Shown here: one piece after another, positions 10,558-21,499 of the stretch
How positions within the stretch are numbered: position 1 is the first letter of the stretch
Layout: each line of letters starts with the position of its first letter
Assembly: GCA_037043455.1 (NCBI GenBank)
Contig: JAWPHD010000232.1
Location: forward strand, 434,001 to 498,000
Reading direction: 5' to 3'
Length of the DNA: 64,000 bases
DNA from: Cyrtodaria siliqua
Lineage: Eukaryota > Mollusca > Bivalvia > Adapedonta > Hiatellidae
Made by a program: the position numbers and the translations under genes
Notes under the pieces: model-generated
Databases searched by the model: none
Told to the model about the DNA's origin: nothing
What the model saw: only the letters and a program-made list of their open reading frames with translations

Positions 10558-11484
10558 AAGTACCTTAGAAGGGAGCTAACAACAGGTATAGAATATAGTA
10601 AGTAAAAAAGAGTAAATAGACTGATATAAAAGGCAATATTTACATGCATTAGCTCGTTTCAATAATTATTTTATTAAACAATTCCAGAAACCACGAGTTC
10701 GATATTAGAAAGGGTAAGGATGGGACAGGTGGGAAACTCTCTAGGCCAGGCCAGCAGCCAAAGGGCGCGCAACCTGTTACCATTTTTGACGTCACATGCT
10801 GCTTCTCAAAAATTGAAAGTAAGAAATTATTATGAAATTAATTTAGAAATAAGTGTTTTGAAAGTCTCGTTGAATCTCTGAAAATCTCGCCAAAATCGCC
10901 CAAAACGAGAGGGCGATTTTAAACGTCATAGTTTCCCCAGGCCCTGGTTCTGGATCCGTGTAGCATAGCGTAACGAAGAAATCAGAAGCGGGCCGGGTGA
11001 CCGAGGCTAGAAAGCCGAGTGTCCCTTTAAGCATTTCAATATAAAGCAAATGGTGTTGGGAAATTGATGAACACATGTATTCGTGGTGAAGGGACTCATG
11101 GCATTCTGCATGCATCAAAACAAACCAAACCTGTCTTTAATTGATCTTCTTTACACCATATTAAATGAGCGGATATTCTCCTGTGAATTGTTTGATAGTG
11201 TGTTTTTATATTTAAATATCGAAGTTGAGCTAGGTTTCAGAAACATTTAAATTGTACAATAGTACTTCCTCCTTAAATAAAATGTCTACGCTCACTAGTG
11301 AAGCGTGATTATATGTTAAACAATTGAAACGTGGTCATACTATGCCATACATTGTGTGTAAAATAAGAATAAAACGTGCAATCTGAATAATTTAGTAATT
11401 TCCCTTTACGAAAATCCGTTGTTTTGAGTGTAAATAAAGTGCATATAAGACCTAAATGGTTTGACTTTCACAATAACAGCCTCC

Positions 11485-11486
11485 AT

Positions 11487-11543
<57 letters not shown>

Positions 11544-11791
11544 ATCGCTCTCTGTGTCTCTCTCTGTGTCTCTATAGGTGTCTCTCTTCATATCTGTCTT
11601 TCTCGCCCCTTCTCTATCTCCTCTCTCTCCATCTCCCCCCCCTCTCTCTCTCCCTTCTCTCTCTCTCCCTCTCTCTCTTCATCTCTCTCGCTCTTTTTGT
11701 TTTTCTCTTTCTCTCCATATCTTCTTCTCTCTCTCTCTACCTCTCTCTCACCCCTCTATCTCTCTCTCCCCCTCTCTCTTCCTCCCTCTCA

Positions 11792-11836
<45 letters not shown>

Positions 11837-11868
11837 TTCTCTCTCTCTCTACCGCTCTCTGTGGCTTG
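11485..11868 (+). repeat. CT-rich microsatellite
   Basis: (CT)n with interspersed CCC, TTC, TGT and AT interruptions. Frames across it (poly Ser/Leu or Arg/Glu) are composition artefacts. The tract is a homopurine-homopyrimidine run. From 11869 to 12215 I see nothing else. Confidence 0.9.
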
Positions 11869-12220
11869 ATATAAAGTAAACAATGAGTTGTCGTATAACA
11901 GCAGTACAGTTTAAATACAAACTATTTTCATGAGTGTTCGATCGTTCGTGGTGGATGATTCGACTATTCTTCCTTTCGACCCAAAACTACGCAACACTAT
12001 TTCTCAGTAAGGGTCCGTGAGTTCAATTCTTAAGAGTTATATTATTTGCAAGTGATTTGAATAGGCTCTGTATATATTGCTTATCATGCAGTTTATTTTG
12101 ATGAGGGTTCTGTGGGTTTGTACTATTGCGCTCTCTTTGACTATATCCCTCTGGTACATATGTTATCTAACAAGTAAATATGTTATCTCAATACAAATTT
12201 ACTGTTTAATATTATACAAT

Positions 12221-12352
12221 TATGGACTTTTCAGCTGTTATACATGATGTGATATGCACCAAAAAAATCATTATTGACCGAGGCGATAGCCGAGGTCAAT
12301 AATGATTTTTTGGTACATATCAACATCATGTATAACAGCTGAAAAGTCCATA
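12221..12352. repeat. Near-perfect ~130-bp palindrome
   Basis: Left arm to 12278 and right arm from 12294 are reverse complements over almost 60 bp, with few mismatches. Shared blocks are TTATGGACTTTTCAGCTG, TTATACATGATGT and AAATCATTATTGACC. The loop GAGGCGATAGCCGA itself pairs as GGC/GCC. The layout suits a palindromic MITE, and a transcript would fold into one long hairpin. Confidence 0.85.
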
Positions 12353-12375
12353 ACTGTTTTATTATATAACCCTCA

Positions 12376-12476
12376 ATTTACAATTATATAAAACAGGTCA
12401 ATATCAAAAAAACAATTATATAAAACAGGTCAATATCAAAAAAAAAGGTCAATATCAAAAAAACAGGTCAATATCG
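12376..12476 (+). repeat. Short tandem repeat of ACAGGTCAATATCAAAA units
   Basis: Four adjacent copies of (A)CAGGTCAATATCAAAAAA, two of which are preceded by ACAATTATATAAA. They directly follow the palindrome and may be part of the same mobile unit. Confidence 0.7.
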
Positions 12477-12789
12477 CTAGATATTTTTTCTAAAAAATTA
12501 CTTTTTAGCCAATGAAAACGCGTCTATTTATAGGTTATATAATAAATGCATTTAAATGTGTTTGTGTGCGTGCGTTCCTGCGTGCATGTCTGCTCGTGTC
12601 TGTGCGAGTTTGTTTGTGTGTGTGGGAGAGGTGGTAATTCATTCGTCGCATAGGTAACTGACTTAAGTAAATATGTGACTTTTCTTGTTAAAATGTTTTT
12701 GACTTTAATGAAAATTATAGCCCATGATGTAGTATCTTGGACAAACTGCTCATGAACAGCTTCAATCAAACCGCGACTGCAATATGTCG

Positions 12790-13425
12790 TATGTGTCGTG
12801 CTCGGTCGTTTCCAAAGGTCCATTATCATACTCTTTTTTATAGCACAGTGGCGTTGCTTGTGCAGTGTGGCGGTAGTAAAACGTCTCCCCGCCCCCCTTG
12901 CAATCAGTACTGTTATTCATTCGATCTTCGGAGATCGCTGAGCCCGATCCTTATATTTAGTGATTGGTGGTACATTTTCAATTTCTTTTGTTTTCTTACT
13001 TAATTTTCGATTTAGTGGTTCCACTACTCCGGCCGATAAAATACTCTGGGTATTGTTAAACCACTCATAGGATATGTTGTCTGCTTTTTAATTTAGTCTT
13101 TTGTCTGTTATTTGTGATACGATGGCTTCATAACCGCTGCTCCCAAATAAATCCCTTTTTGTTTATTTTGCTCTTCGGGGCATACAATTTTATTAGATCC
13201 TGGGACCATACGCCGCTGGAGATAGGGGATGAAATAAAGATACAAATATTGCTATATCCACCGCCATATGCTCTTTACTGTTGATTTTTATGGATATTGA
13301 GTTCTGCTCATCCGGGGCTAGAGGGCGTGAGCGGTAGCTAGCATATTTCACTACCGCTCATGAACAGTCTCAGTGTCGTGCTCGGCCGTTTCCAAAGGTC
13401 CATTATCATACTCTTTTTTACATAT
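12790..13425 (+). repeat. Dispersed repeat, two copies around GTGCTCGGYCGTTTCC
   Basis: GTGTCGTGCTCGGTCGTTTC then CAAAGGTCCATTATCATACT at about 12796-12840 recurs at 13375-13420 and, reversed, near 18880-18930. Before each plus-strand copy there is an AACAG... block (CTCATGAACAG). No coding capacity was identified between them. Confidence 0.6.
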
Positions 13426-13429
13426 CATG

Positions 13430-15360
13430 TCAACCAAGTTGGCTGTGGGCTTAAAACAATGCATATTACGATTTCACAGAACAATCGCATCCAAATGTAC
13501 CATTATTGTGTTTTCAGCCTTTAATTGTTTCCTTCCACCGTCGTGTTGTGACTATCTCGGATTTTGCATAAAATTAGACTTTGTTCAAGACGAGATAAAA
13601 GGCATCTGCAACTTTACATTTTGGATAATTATACAGCATATATTCCAATAAATATATGTACGTTTAACATTGGAGGTGCATGTCGTAGCCGGAGGATATT
13701 TTGCCAGTTGAATAATGTGTATACCATTTTCAACCGGCGTCTGAAATAGTTCTGGTCTCGCAAATAGCCGACCAGCAGTGTAAGACAAATAGAAACTACA
13801 GTATACTTAATATAAATGTTTGTGTACTAAAACAGCCTTTCATTTGCAATTTGGAATTATTATCAAATACGATATTTTACCAACAACACGTGGCAAGTTA
13901 AATGTGTTAAGTCAGTCAAACGGACTCAATTTGGCAATCTTGCTTGATATCACCAAAACGTACTTTGAAAACAAGAACATTTACATGCTGCTACAGGCAA
14001 CGGTGAACCCTGGAGTGGTCTATACGCACTCTATGTTACTGATTTTAAAATAGCGGATTTGCGTAAAGGGAAATAACACATAACAATAGAAACAATCTAA
14101 CATACTTAAATAATACACTATTTTTCTATTTTACTCACAATGTACTCATCAATAGAAATGACTGAGGCTCTGTTGATATATAGTTTTTTATAATTATTGT
14201 TTTAGTTATTTCTCAAACCTAGCGACGAAAGAGCAATAGTTTTAGAAGAAACATCTACAACATATTTAAAAATAAATAAAGTTCAGATTTTTTAAAAGAG
14301 GGATTATGTGAAACGAAAGCGGCACTTTGGTAGATGCTTGATTTGGATTCATACATGGACATGTTTTTTGATATCGATGTAGCTTCAACGAACGACGGAT
14401 TAAAATGATGTCCTTGTATAAGTGTCTCTCCTTATGAACGGGTTAACGGCTATGTTAACAAGTTTGGATTTGGTGGCAAACCAAGCGAAACCCCGACTCA
14501 TATGCTTTTGGTACAATCCCACTAGTCCTGTATATAGCTATAGTTTCTTTAAGATTTCCGTGTGTCCCTTTACAATGACGAAATTTGAATGACGGAATAA
14601 CACAACTTAATACAGAATATCAGTCAAAGCTATGTTCTTCATACGCTCCTTAGTGAGGGTTACAATTAAGCATCAACTCGTAAGTAAGCAAGCAACAACA
14701 TGGTTTATTTTACAGGCATAAACATGATAGACGATGTAATACAAAACAATTTAAACAAACTTAAACAAACACAAACACATTGCAGGAATAGGCAAACTAC
14801 ATATAACAGGCATATAAAAAACATATACATCTTTATGATATATGAATACATGTTACATAGCTAATTATAGGTTATTAGATTTGTATTGGGATATATGCAC
14901 GAGTTCTTCCTCGTATTAATATTGCGCGAATTTAGGAGCACAATATGTATCCGTGGAAGAAAAGTGCCCATTATAATTAATATAACAATTCCAACCCAAC
15001 ACTGGGAGTTGCAGCTGGGTTGGTGATTTGTTTAGTCCATATCTACAGCTCAACGCATTTGCGCAGCACTATCAATGCGGTAACTAGACGTTGTGTAGTT
15101 ATACTAGTTGCTACGATCGCGTTATTTGCAAAACAATGACACCATTTAAAATACGTTTAAATAACTATGACTCCCACCACCCCCAATATGGTCGCAAGCT
15201 GTGCTTTTATGGAACGCATGCAAAATAATAAACTCCACAGTCCTACTGAATTTAGATGTTTATTCTGCGCATGCGCATGACAGTATGTGGTTTTCCCGGC
15301 CACTGAACTAGCAATGCAAATGGGATCTTTTGAATTTGTCAATTGCTAAATACTTACATT
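13430..15360. other. No recognisable gene
   Basis: Short frames with no family signature (for example 13820-14053, 15157-15342). I see no splice-bounded exon of a known domain. Confidence 0.5.
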
Positions 15361-15361
15361 T

Positions 15362-15725
15362 TGTGTGGCGACGGTAAAAAATGGCCCCGACTACAAATCA
15401 GTAGTGTTAACATTTACAGGTCCTTTGGGATCATCAAGCCCATTCTGTGTTGCTTTAACGTAGAATATCGCTTAAACCGGTGCTAGGAGGCTTGAGAGGT
15501 GTTGCAACTTATAATTTATTTGTGTTTGTTGCTTCCAAGGGATCACCTTTTCAGTATTTATTGACATTTACACTAGCGTTTGTTTAGTGCTGTGTGGCGG
15601 CGGTAACAAATCGCCCCGACTACAAATCAGTAGTGTTATTATTTACTGGTCATTTGGGATCATCTAGCCCATTCTATGTTGCTTAAACGTAGAATATCGT
15701 TTAAGCCGGTGCTAGGAGGCGTGGT
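15362..15725 (+). repeat. Diverged direct repeat, two copies ~230 bp apart
   Basis: TGTGTGGCG, CCCCGACTACAAATCAGTAG, TTTGGGATCAT and AGAATATCG..TTAA..CCGGTGCTAGGAGGC occur in order at 15362-15500 and again at 15590-15720. A related reversed copy lies at 43230-43430. The downstream stretch 15726-16540 shows nothing recognisable. Confidence 0.7.
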
Positions 15726-16544
15726 AGAAAGATTGGTATGCGCTGAAAATTGCTATAGCACACGTGGAATTCACAAAACGCAAGCGTAACCATCCACAAA
15801 CACGCTTTTGTACTTTACTAATATAACAACAATATATCAATGCAGTCATTAACAAGGACATTAGAAATTATGTTTTTATGTTGTTGTTGTCTTTTTTTGT
15901 CTTTTTTTTTTAGTTTTTTTTACCCCTTTCAGTTTTATGATTCTACAATTATATAGAAAAATAACTTGACTTCTTGCATTATTATAACGGTAGCACGTGT
16001 GTTTTTACGTTAAAAGGATGAAGTATTTATCAAGGAAGAACATTTGCACGTCACTTTATTAATCTAGTGGATTTTTTTACCTTAAAACTTGCAAATAATC
16101 AAAAGGGAATATTTATGTTGGAGTGTTGAATTTATCTTCGTTTTTTATCATTTTATTTCCACCGTTCACTGAATAAAAATAATATAATCATGAATTGAAA
16201 AACTCTATTAAAGGACTTATAAATCTAACGTGTCTATGTTGTAATAAGCTAAACAACTTTAACTAGTTCGTATTCCATTTAAAAAAACAAACTCGCTTTA
16301 TTGTTTTTATAAACGAAATAATTTTAATTTTATAATTAACACGATGTGTTTATAGCGATTAAATACGAAAGAACATCACGTACCATTTTTAAAAAGAATA
16401 CGTCTATTATATTGTATTTTAATCCTGTTTTAATGTGCGCACTATCGATATGGTGTCCTATTATAAAGTACACCTTATGTTTAATGTTAACACGTCTCAT
16501 AGGTATTAATAATTTGTTTCAAATTCTCCTGAACATAAGTTTTG

Positions 16545-16762
16545 TTATTTCAACGATGCATGTCCTTTCCAACCGTAACTAACCATTCCTCCCCAGCCGT
16601 GGTCTAAGGACGAGTTCTCACCTGGAGTGACATACTCTCCATTTGGGTTTATGTATGAGCATGCGTTGTACCACCAGGCACCATGAAAGTATTGTGCACA
16701 TCTGAGTTTGTCATACACATCTTTAGCACTGAATCTTGATCCATTGTTATGCAGCAAACTAT
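16545..16762 (-). CDS. C-terminal exon of a fibrinogen-related (FReD) lectin gene
   Basis: The exon follows a clear acceptor (TATTAATATAG) and encodes NNSLLHNNGSRFSAKDVYDK, then CAQYFHGAWWYNACSYINPN, G-E-Y and a final GWKGHASLK before TAA. This is the C-terminal third of a fibrinogen-like domain: the FSAKD strand, the CA..(H)GAWWYN.C core disulfide pair and the W-KG.. end. The family's calcium loop is normally DxDND-like; here it reads KDVYDK and is probably weakened. The protein stops right after SLK, about ten residues short of the usual end. The first two bases complete a codon left open by the exon at 18410-18519. FReD proteins are usually secreted recognition or agglutination lectins. 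Gene or recent pseudogene is undecided. Confidence 0.78.
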
Positions 16763-16764
16763 CT

Positions 16765-17440
16765 ATATTAATACATATACGAAATCAAATATCTTTGAGG
16801 CATTTTAAAGCTATACACACCCATGTACTTATAGGCATATAAGACTATGATGTTGGGTTTTATTACAGGTGGTGATTTGTATGAGTTCATGAGTTACACA
16901 AATCAAATTATCATGCGGAATACATACAGGGTGGCAATTACATAGTATGACAGCATTACTAAGAGGATATCCAGTCATAGACGACATACCTGTTCATGAA
17001 CAATATATCAATTTCAAAACTTGAGATGTTCATGAAAATTTAATCATGGATATTGTTGTCGTTTTAATATGTAATATGATGATCTCTGACCTCTCTGACC
17101 GGGAGATTCTTTATTAACATGGCCATTCATGTTTGTCCTTTTGCGTGTTTCTGGGTTTCCTTTGTCCTGTGAGAGTTGCATTTCCTGTTCGACTTTTATA
17201 ATTATTTTTAAAATATATGTAACTAAGCGTGTTCACATAAACCACTGTGAAGCTCTTTGTTAATTATGCCTATTAACCTTTGTCATGTAACCTTAATTGT
17301 ATGGTTCGTGTAATGTAGATGTGCGTGTTATAGGTATACACTGACATAAGTCAAACCTAAGTTACAAAAACGGCCGTGCAACATATGACAATGTCAACTA
17401 TGCAAGTGGACACTTGACAAAACGAAAGTAATGTTCGGCT
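16765..17440. other. FReD intron sequence, no further feature
   Basis: This lies between the last FReD exon and the PLE fragment at 17442. It is AT-rich and I see no motif apart from the acceptor side of the exon. Confidence 0.5.
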
Positions 17441-17441
17441 T

Positions 17442-18160
17442 AAGTGATTTATAAACTTCGTAAGATTCTTGGTCATGATCACTTTCATACTATCTTTGTT
17501 AAACTTGTTAAAAAGTTTATCAAAAGAGGTTATGACCCTATCATTTTGCAACGTACTGCATGCTTGGTGGTGGACCCTTTTACAGATCGCCACTATGCTT
17601 TCCTCTTTAATTGTACGATGACCGGACAGGCTGTGGACCCTATGATGACGCCTACCTAAAGCCCATTGGGAAGGTGGCGTTTGATGTGTGTCCATGATCT
17701 TTCCTGTCGTGCCCTTAATGGTGTATTCTCTTACTGCTCTGGCTTCTGCCAAGTCATTGAGTACCTTCATTGTGGCTTTCTAGGCTATTGTCTTTTTGTA
17801 TTATATTTACACGAGCATATTTGTGTTGTACTTATATTGCCTATTGATGCTGCCTTGTTGGTTAGAGATTAGATCATGGCGGGGATTTCTTTATTTACAC
17901 TGTCCTGTTTTAATGGGATGACAGTAGGGTAAGTGTGAGGTTTGGTGCACCCTAGAACCGGTTTAAACCCCAGTGGCCTACTTTGCCACTGACCGTTCCA
18001 AGGCGGTAGCCCTATTGTCAACCCTTTTTGTGTTTGTGATGTCGTTTGCATTTATTATTGCTTTTGCCTTCTTGTTTGTCTGTTTGCTTGTTTGTTTCCG
18101 TGTTTTGTGGTTTACTGTCCTCCTTGAATGCTTCTTTCCCTGTCCGATCTTTTTATATTT
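17442..18160 (+). mobile_element. 5'-truncated PLE copy (C-terminal coding end + 3'UTR)
   Basis: From TTATAAACTTCGTAAGATTC the sequence is nearly identical to 20570-21275. It encodes LRKILGHDHFHTIFVKLVKK and then the last ~45 residues to VDPMMTPT*, and continues into the conserved 3'UTR. Two small hairpins in the 3'UTR (ACTGTC...GACAGT and CAGTGGC...GCCACTG) are preserved. It lies in the intron of the FReD gene in opposite orientation. Confidence 0.85.
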
Positions 18161-18409
18161 CTTAGAATACGTTCAGGCTGTATTAGTCTACATTAAATAA
18201 TGATATAACGAAGGGATACAGTGATAAATCAATTAGGCAGCATGCTAATGAATAAGGTTATGCCTTTTAAATTTCTATTTTATTAATTATGTCAAAATAC
18301 CATGGCAATGTACATGAAACAGATAATTTAAGATACTTTTAAAGTGTTGAGGTCTTGAAACGTTACAAATGACACCATTAATGAAACCATTACAAGCCAG
18401 CGTACTTAC

Positions 18410-18519
18410 TGTTTGGTGTGGTATCAGTCTGTTTCAAAAGTGCGCCGACATGTAACGTGTAGTGTGCTCCGGCAGATATGTAACAGTCATTAAACCGTTC
18501 CATCGCGATGTTTTCATTA
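18410..18519 (-). CDS. Middle exon of the fibrinogen-related gene
   Basis: Read on the minus strand, acceptor TTGACAG precedes T-AAT-GAA-AAC.. and donor GTAAGT follows. It encodes NENIAMERFNDCYISAGAHY then TLHVGALLKQTDTTPN. AMERFND.YISAGAHYTLHVG matches the (Y/A)..(Y/F)D.F.I....YTLHV strand pair of fibrinogen-like domains. The exon leaves one base, which joins AT of the exon at 16762 to make AAT, so the reading frame is preserved across that intron. The acceptor has a weak pyrimidine tract, so the 5' border is less certain than the donor. Confidence 0.68.
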
Positions 18520-18529
18520 CTGTCAACGA

Positions 18530-19255
18530 ATTAAAGGTTCGCTTGTTTTTTTATCCGTCATTTCATGAATGTACTTCAATCCTAATGAAAGACAAATGAA
18601 ATGTCATGCTTAACACACGTGATTATTATTATGATGTTCAAGCACTTGGGAAAGCGTCGCCATATGTGTTTAACCTTACTGAGTGACGGTTCAACGCCAC
18701 GATAGGATTATTTTTAAAATTAACGCAGATAAAACAAATGTTGTTTTGGTATATAATATGGCGGTTAAATGTGCATTTTATCATCAGTGGTTTATTGAAA
18801 CAACACATTTGAAATGTACTCTCTGTCATTTTTAGACATTGTTTACAAACACAACACCTGTACTTTAAATAAACAATCTAAAAAAAAAAAGTATGATAAT
18901 GGACCTTTGGAAACGGCCGAGCACGACAAATTAACCCTGCAAATTATATGTTCTATGCACGAGATACAACGTAACAGTTCATTAGTTCACATGATATATC
19001 GCGATATTGTGTTACAAATATATATTTGGCATAGTTCGCAAAGACGTATTCTATTCTTTTGATATGCTTATGTAATTATTTCAGTGCTACGTCTCTGAAA
19101 GCTGCGTCGACTGTCAACAGTCGTATTTTGTTTTTACTATATAAAGGTATTTCATGGGAATTTCTTTCAGAATTTTCATATATTTTCCTATGAATATATT
19201 TTTTTAAAAGATTTGATACATACATGTATGGCAAGCCAATTGTCCAATAATTACG
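18530..19255. other. FReD intron; contains a reversed dispersed-repeat copy
   Basis: Apart from the minus-strand copy of the GTGCTCGGCCGTTTCC repeat near 18880-18930, I see no feature. The frame at 19076-19315 has no family signature. Confidence 0.5.
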
Positions 19256-19257
19256 TG

Positions 19258-19515
19258 AATCCAGGTTCACGGTCGAAAAACTAGAATTAACGATCGATAA
19301 ACTAGGTTTTTCCAACGTAAAAGCATGTTAACCTATACTTTCGAGCGAAAACATAGGATAGCGTCCGTAAACCACAGTTCACGCTCGTAAACGCAGGTTC
19401 ACGCTCGTGAACCCAAGTTCACGGTCGTAAACATAGGTTCACGTTCGTAAACTATGGTTCACGCTCGTGAACCCCGGTTCACGCTCGTAAACATAGGATA
19501 ACGAGCGAAATTCGT
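19258..19515 (+). repeat. Minisatellite of 20-bp imperfect palindromes, left arm
   Basis: Units are of the type GGTTCACGCTCGTAAACATA. Some are almost fully palindromic (GGTTCACGCTCGTGAACC). They become more degenerate toward 19258. Units abut without spacers, so this is not a CRISPR-like array. The array runs directly into the 5' end of the PLE at about 19523. Confidence 0.85.
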
Positions 19516-19522
19516 AGTTCAA

Positions 19523-21290
19523 CAAACATCTCCAAACTTTTAACTTCTTGTCTTACTGCCGTTAAAGATCACGTTAAACTATATTGTGATAAAACTTATG
19601 AAAACTCTGGGATTAATTTATTTTGGTCTATAAAAAATTCAGGAGATGTTCTTGATAAAATGTTCAATAAAGGTCAAGTTTCATCAATAAGTACTTATGA
19701 CTTCTCTACACTATATACAACCTTACCACATCATCTTATTAAAGACAAGCTAATTTCTCTTATTCAAAAAAACATTCGCTAGAGAAAATACTACATTTTT
19801 GGCATGTAATAATATTAAAGCGTTTTTTACTAACGGCAGTTTAGACAATTATACTATGTGGACTTGCTATGAAGTTTGTGAAGCACTCATCTTCCTATTA
19901 GATAACATTTTCGTCAGGTATGGTACCACCGTTTATAGACAAATTGTTGGTATCCCTATGGGTACGAACTGTGCACCACTTGTCGCAGATTTGTTTTTAT
20001 TTTGCTATGAAAAGGATTTCATGTTGAGTCTTTCAACAGATACCCAGGCAGATATTATTGAAGCTTTTAATGACACCTCTCGGTATCTGGATGACATACT
20101 GAACATTGACAACCCTTTCTTTCCAACTATGGTTGATAATATTTATCCTAAAGAACTTCAGCTTAATAAAGCTAATATATCTGATAACAACGCTTCTTTT
20201 CTTGATTAAGATCTCTCGATTGAAAATGGTGAAATAATTAGCAAAATCTATGACAAGAGAGATGATTTTAATTTTGACATTGTTACTTACCCCCACTTGG
20301 ATGGGGATGTTCCCCGAGCAACTTCTTATGGGGTGTATGTGTCTCAACTTATTACTTTTTCAAGAGCTTGTACTCGAGTTGAGGACTTTAATATTCGTAA
20401 TCTTTGTATAACTAAAAAGCTACTCAATCAGGGTTACCGTTACCATAAACTTCGTAAAACCTTTGCAAAATTTTATTATTGTAACCCTGATCTTCTTTCC
20501 AAATATAAAAGTAATTTAAGGACTCTTCTGCGACAAGGACTATCACAACCTGACTTCTATGGTGATGTAATTTATAAACTTCGTAAGATTCTTGGTCATG
20601 ATCACTTTCATACTATCTTTGTTAAACTTGTTAAAAAGTTTATCAAAAGAGGTTATGTCCCTATCATTTTGCAACGTACTGCTTGCTTGGTGGTGGACCC
20701 TTTAACAGTTCGCCACTATGCTTTCCTCTTTAATTATACGATGACCGGACAGGCTGTGGACCCTATGATGACGTCTACCTAAAGCCCATTGGGACGATGA
20801 CGTTTGATGTTTGTCTATGATCTTTCCTGTCGTGCCCTTAATGGTTTATTCTCTTGTTGTTCTGGCTTCTGCCAAGTCATCGAGTACCTTCATTGTTGCT
20901 TTCTAGGCTATTGTTTTTTTGTATTATATTCACACGAGCATATTTGTGTTTTACTTATATTGCCTATAGATGCTGCCTTGTTGGTTAGAGATTAGATCAT
21001 GGCGGGGATTTCTTTATTTACACTGTCCTCTTTTAATGGGATGACAGTAGGGTAAGTGTGAGGTTTGGTGCACCCTAGAACCGGTTTAAAACGCCAGTGG
21101 CTTTTGTTGCCACTGACCGTTCCAAGGCGGCAGCCCTATTGTCAACCCTTTTGTGTTTGTGATGTCGTTTGCATTTTTTATTACTTTTGCCTTCTTGTTT
21201 GTCTGTTTGCGTGTTTGTTTTTGTGTTTTGTGGTTGACTGTCGTCCTTGAATGCTGCTTTCCCTGTCCGATAGTTTTATATTTCTTTACG
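19523..21290 (+). pseudogene. Penelope-like retroelement, best copy, two small lesions
   Basis: Sequence from about 19523 to 20782 encodes ..KDHVKLYCDKTYENSGINLF, STYDFSTLYTTLPHHLIKDK (RT motif A), IVGIPMGTNCAPLVADLFLF (motif B), SRYLDDILNID (motif C), LDLSIENG..KIYDKRDDFN and a ~160-residue tail ending VDPMMTST. Only two breaks are visible. One is a one-base excess in the A-run at 19766-19772. The other is an in-frame TAA at 20207-20209, where the minus-strand relative reads a sense codon in the LLDLHLS context. The stop is in frame with the downstream ATG at 20297, so 19799-20782 would be one frame without it. No GIY-YIG nuclease is visible after the RT. The copy is 5'-truncated. The 3'UTR (20783-21275) is shared by six other fragments in the window. 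Confidence 0.85.
21000..21125 (+). other. Conserved hairpin pair in PLE 3'UTR
   Basis: ACTGTC..(about 18 nt)..GACAGT at 21021-21048 and CAGTGGC..GCCACTG at about 21096-21116 can both fold. The same pairs occur at 17899-18000 and, reversed, at 47945-48035. In the 46650-46740 copy the first stem is lost and the second keeps a G-T pair. A role in template recognition is inference only. Confidence 0.5.
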
Positions 21291-21329
21291 GTCGATATAC
21301 TAGGATTATCAAATCAACTATGAATTTCG

Positions 21330-21492
21330 GGCGTGAATCTATGTTTACGACCGTGAACCATAGTTTACGACCGTGAACCATAGTTTACGAACGTGAACCT
21401 ATGTTTACGAGCGTGAACCTAGGTTTACGAGCGTGAACCATAGTCTACGGACGTGAACCTATGTTTACGAGCGTGAACCACGGTTTAGATAG
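21330..21492 (-). repeat. Minisatellite of 20-bp imperfect palindromes, right arm (inverted)
   Basis: Units such as TATGTTTACGAGCGTGAACC are the reverse complement of the left-arm unit (GGTTCACGCTCGTAAACATA). The two arms therefore form an inverted repeat around the PLE. About eight units are visible. Confidence 0.85.
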
Positions 21493-21499
21493 CGCGGTC

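Noticed and set aside
11406..11879. Ser/Leu-rich and Arg/Glu-rich ORFs
   Set aside because: Products of the CT microsatellite.
20800..21290. Hammerhead ribozyme in the PLE 3'UTR, as known from some PLEs
   Set aside because: I looked for the CTGATGA..GAAA core in the PLE copies and did not find it.
19258..21492. CRISPR-like array of palindromic repeats
   Set aside because: Units abut with no spacers, the DNA is eukaryotic and no cas gene exists.
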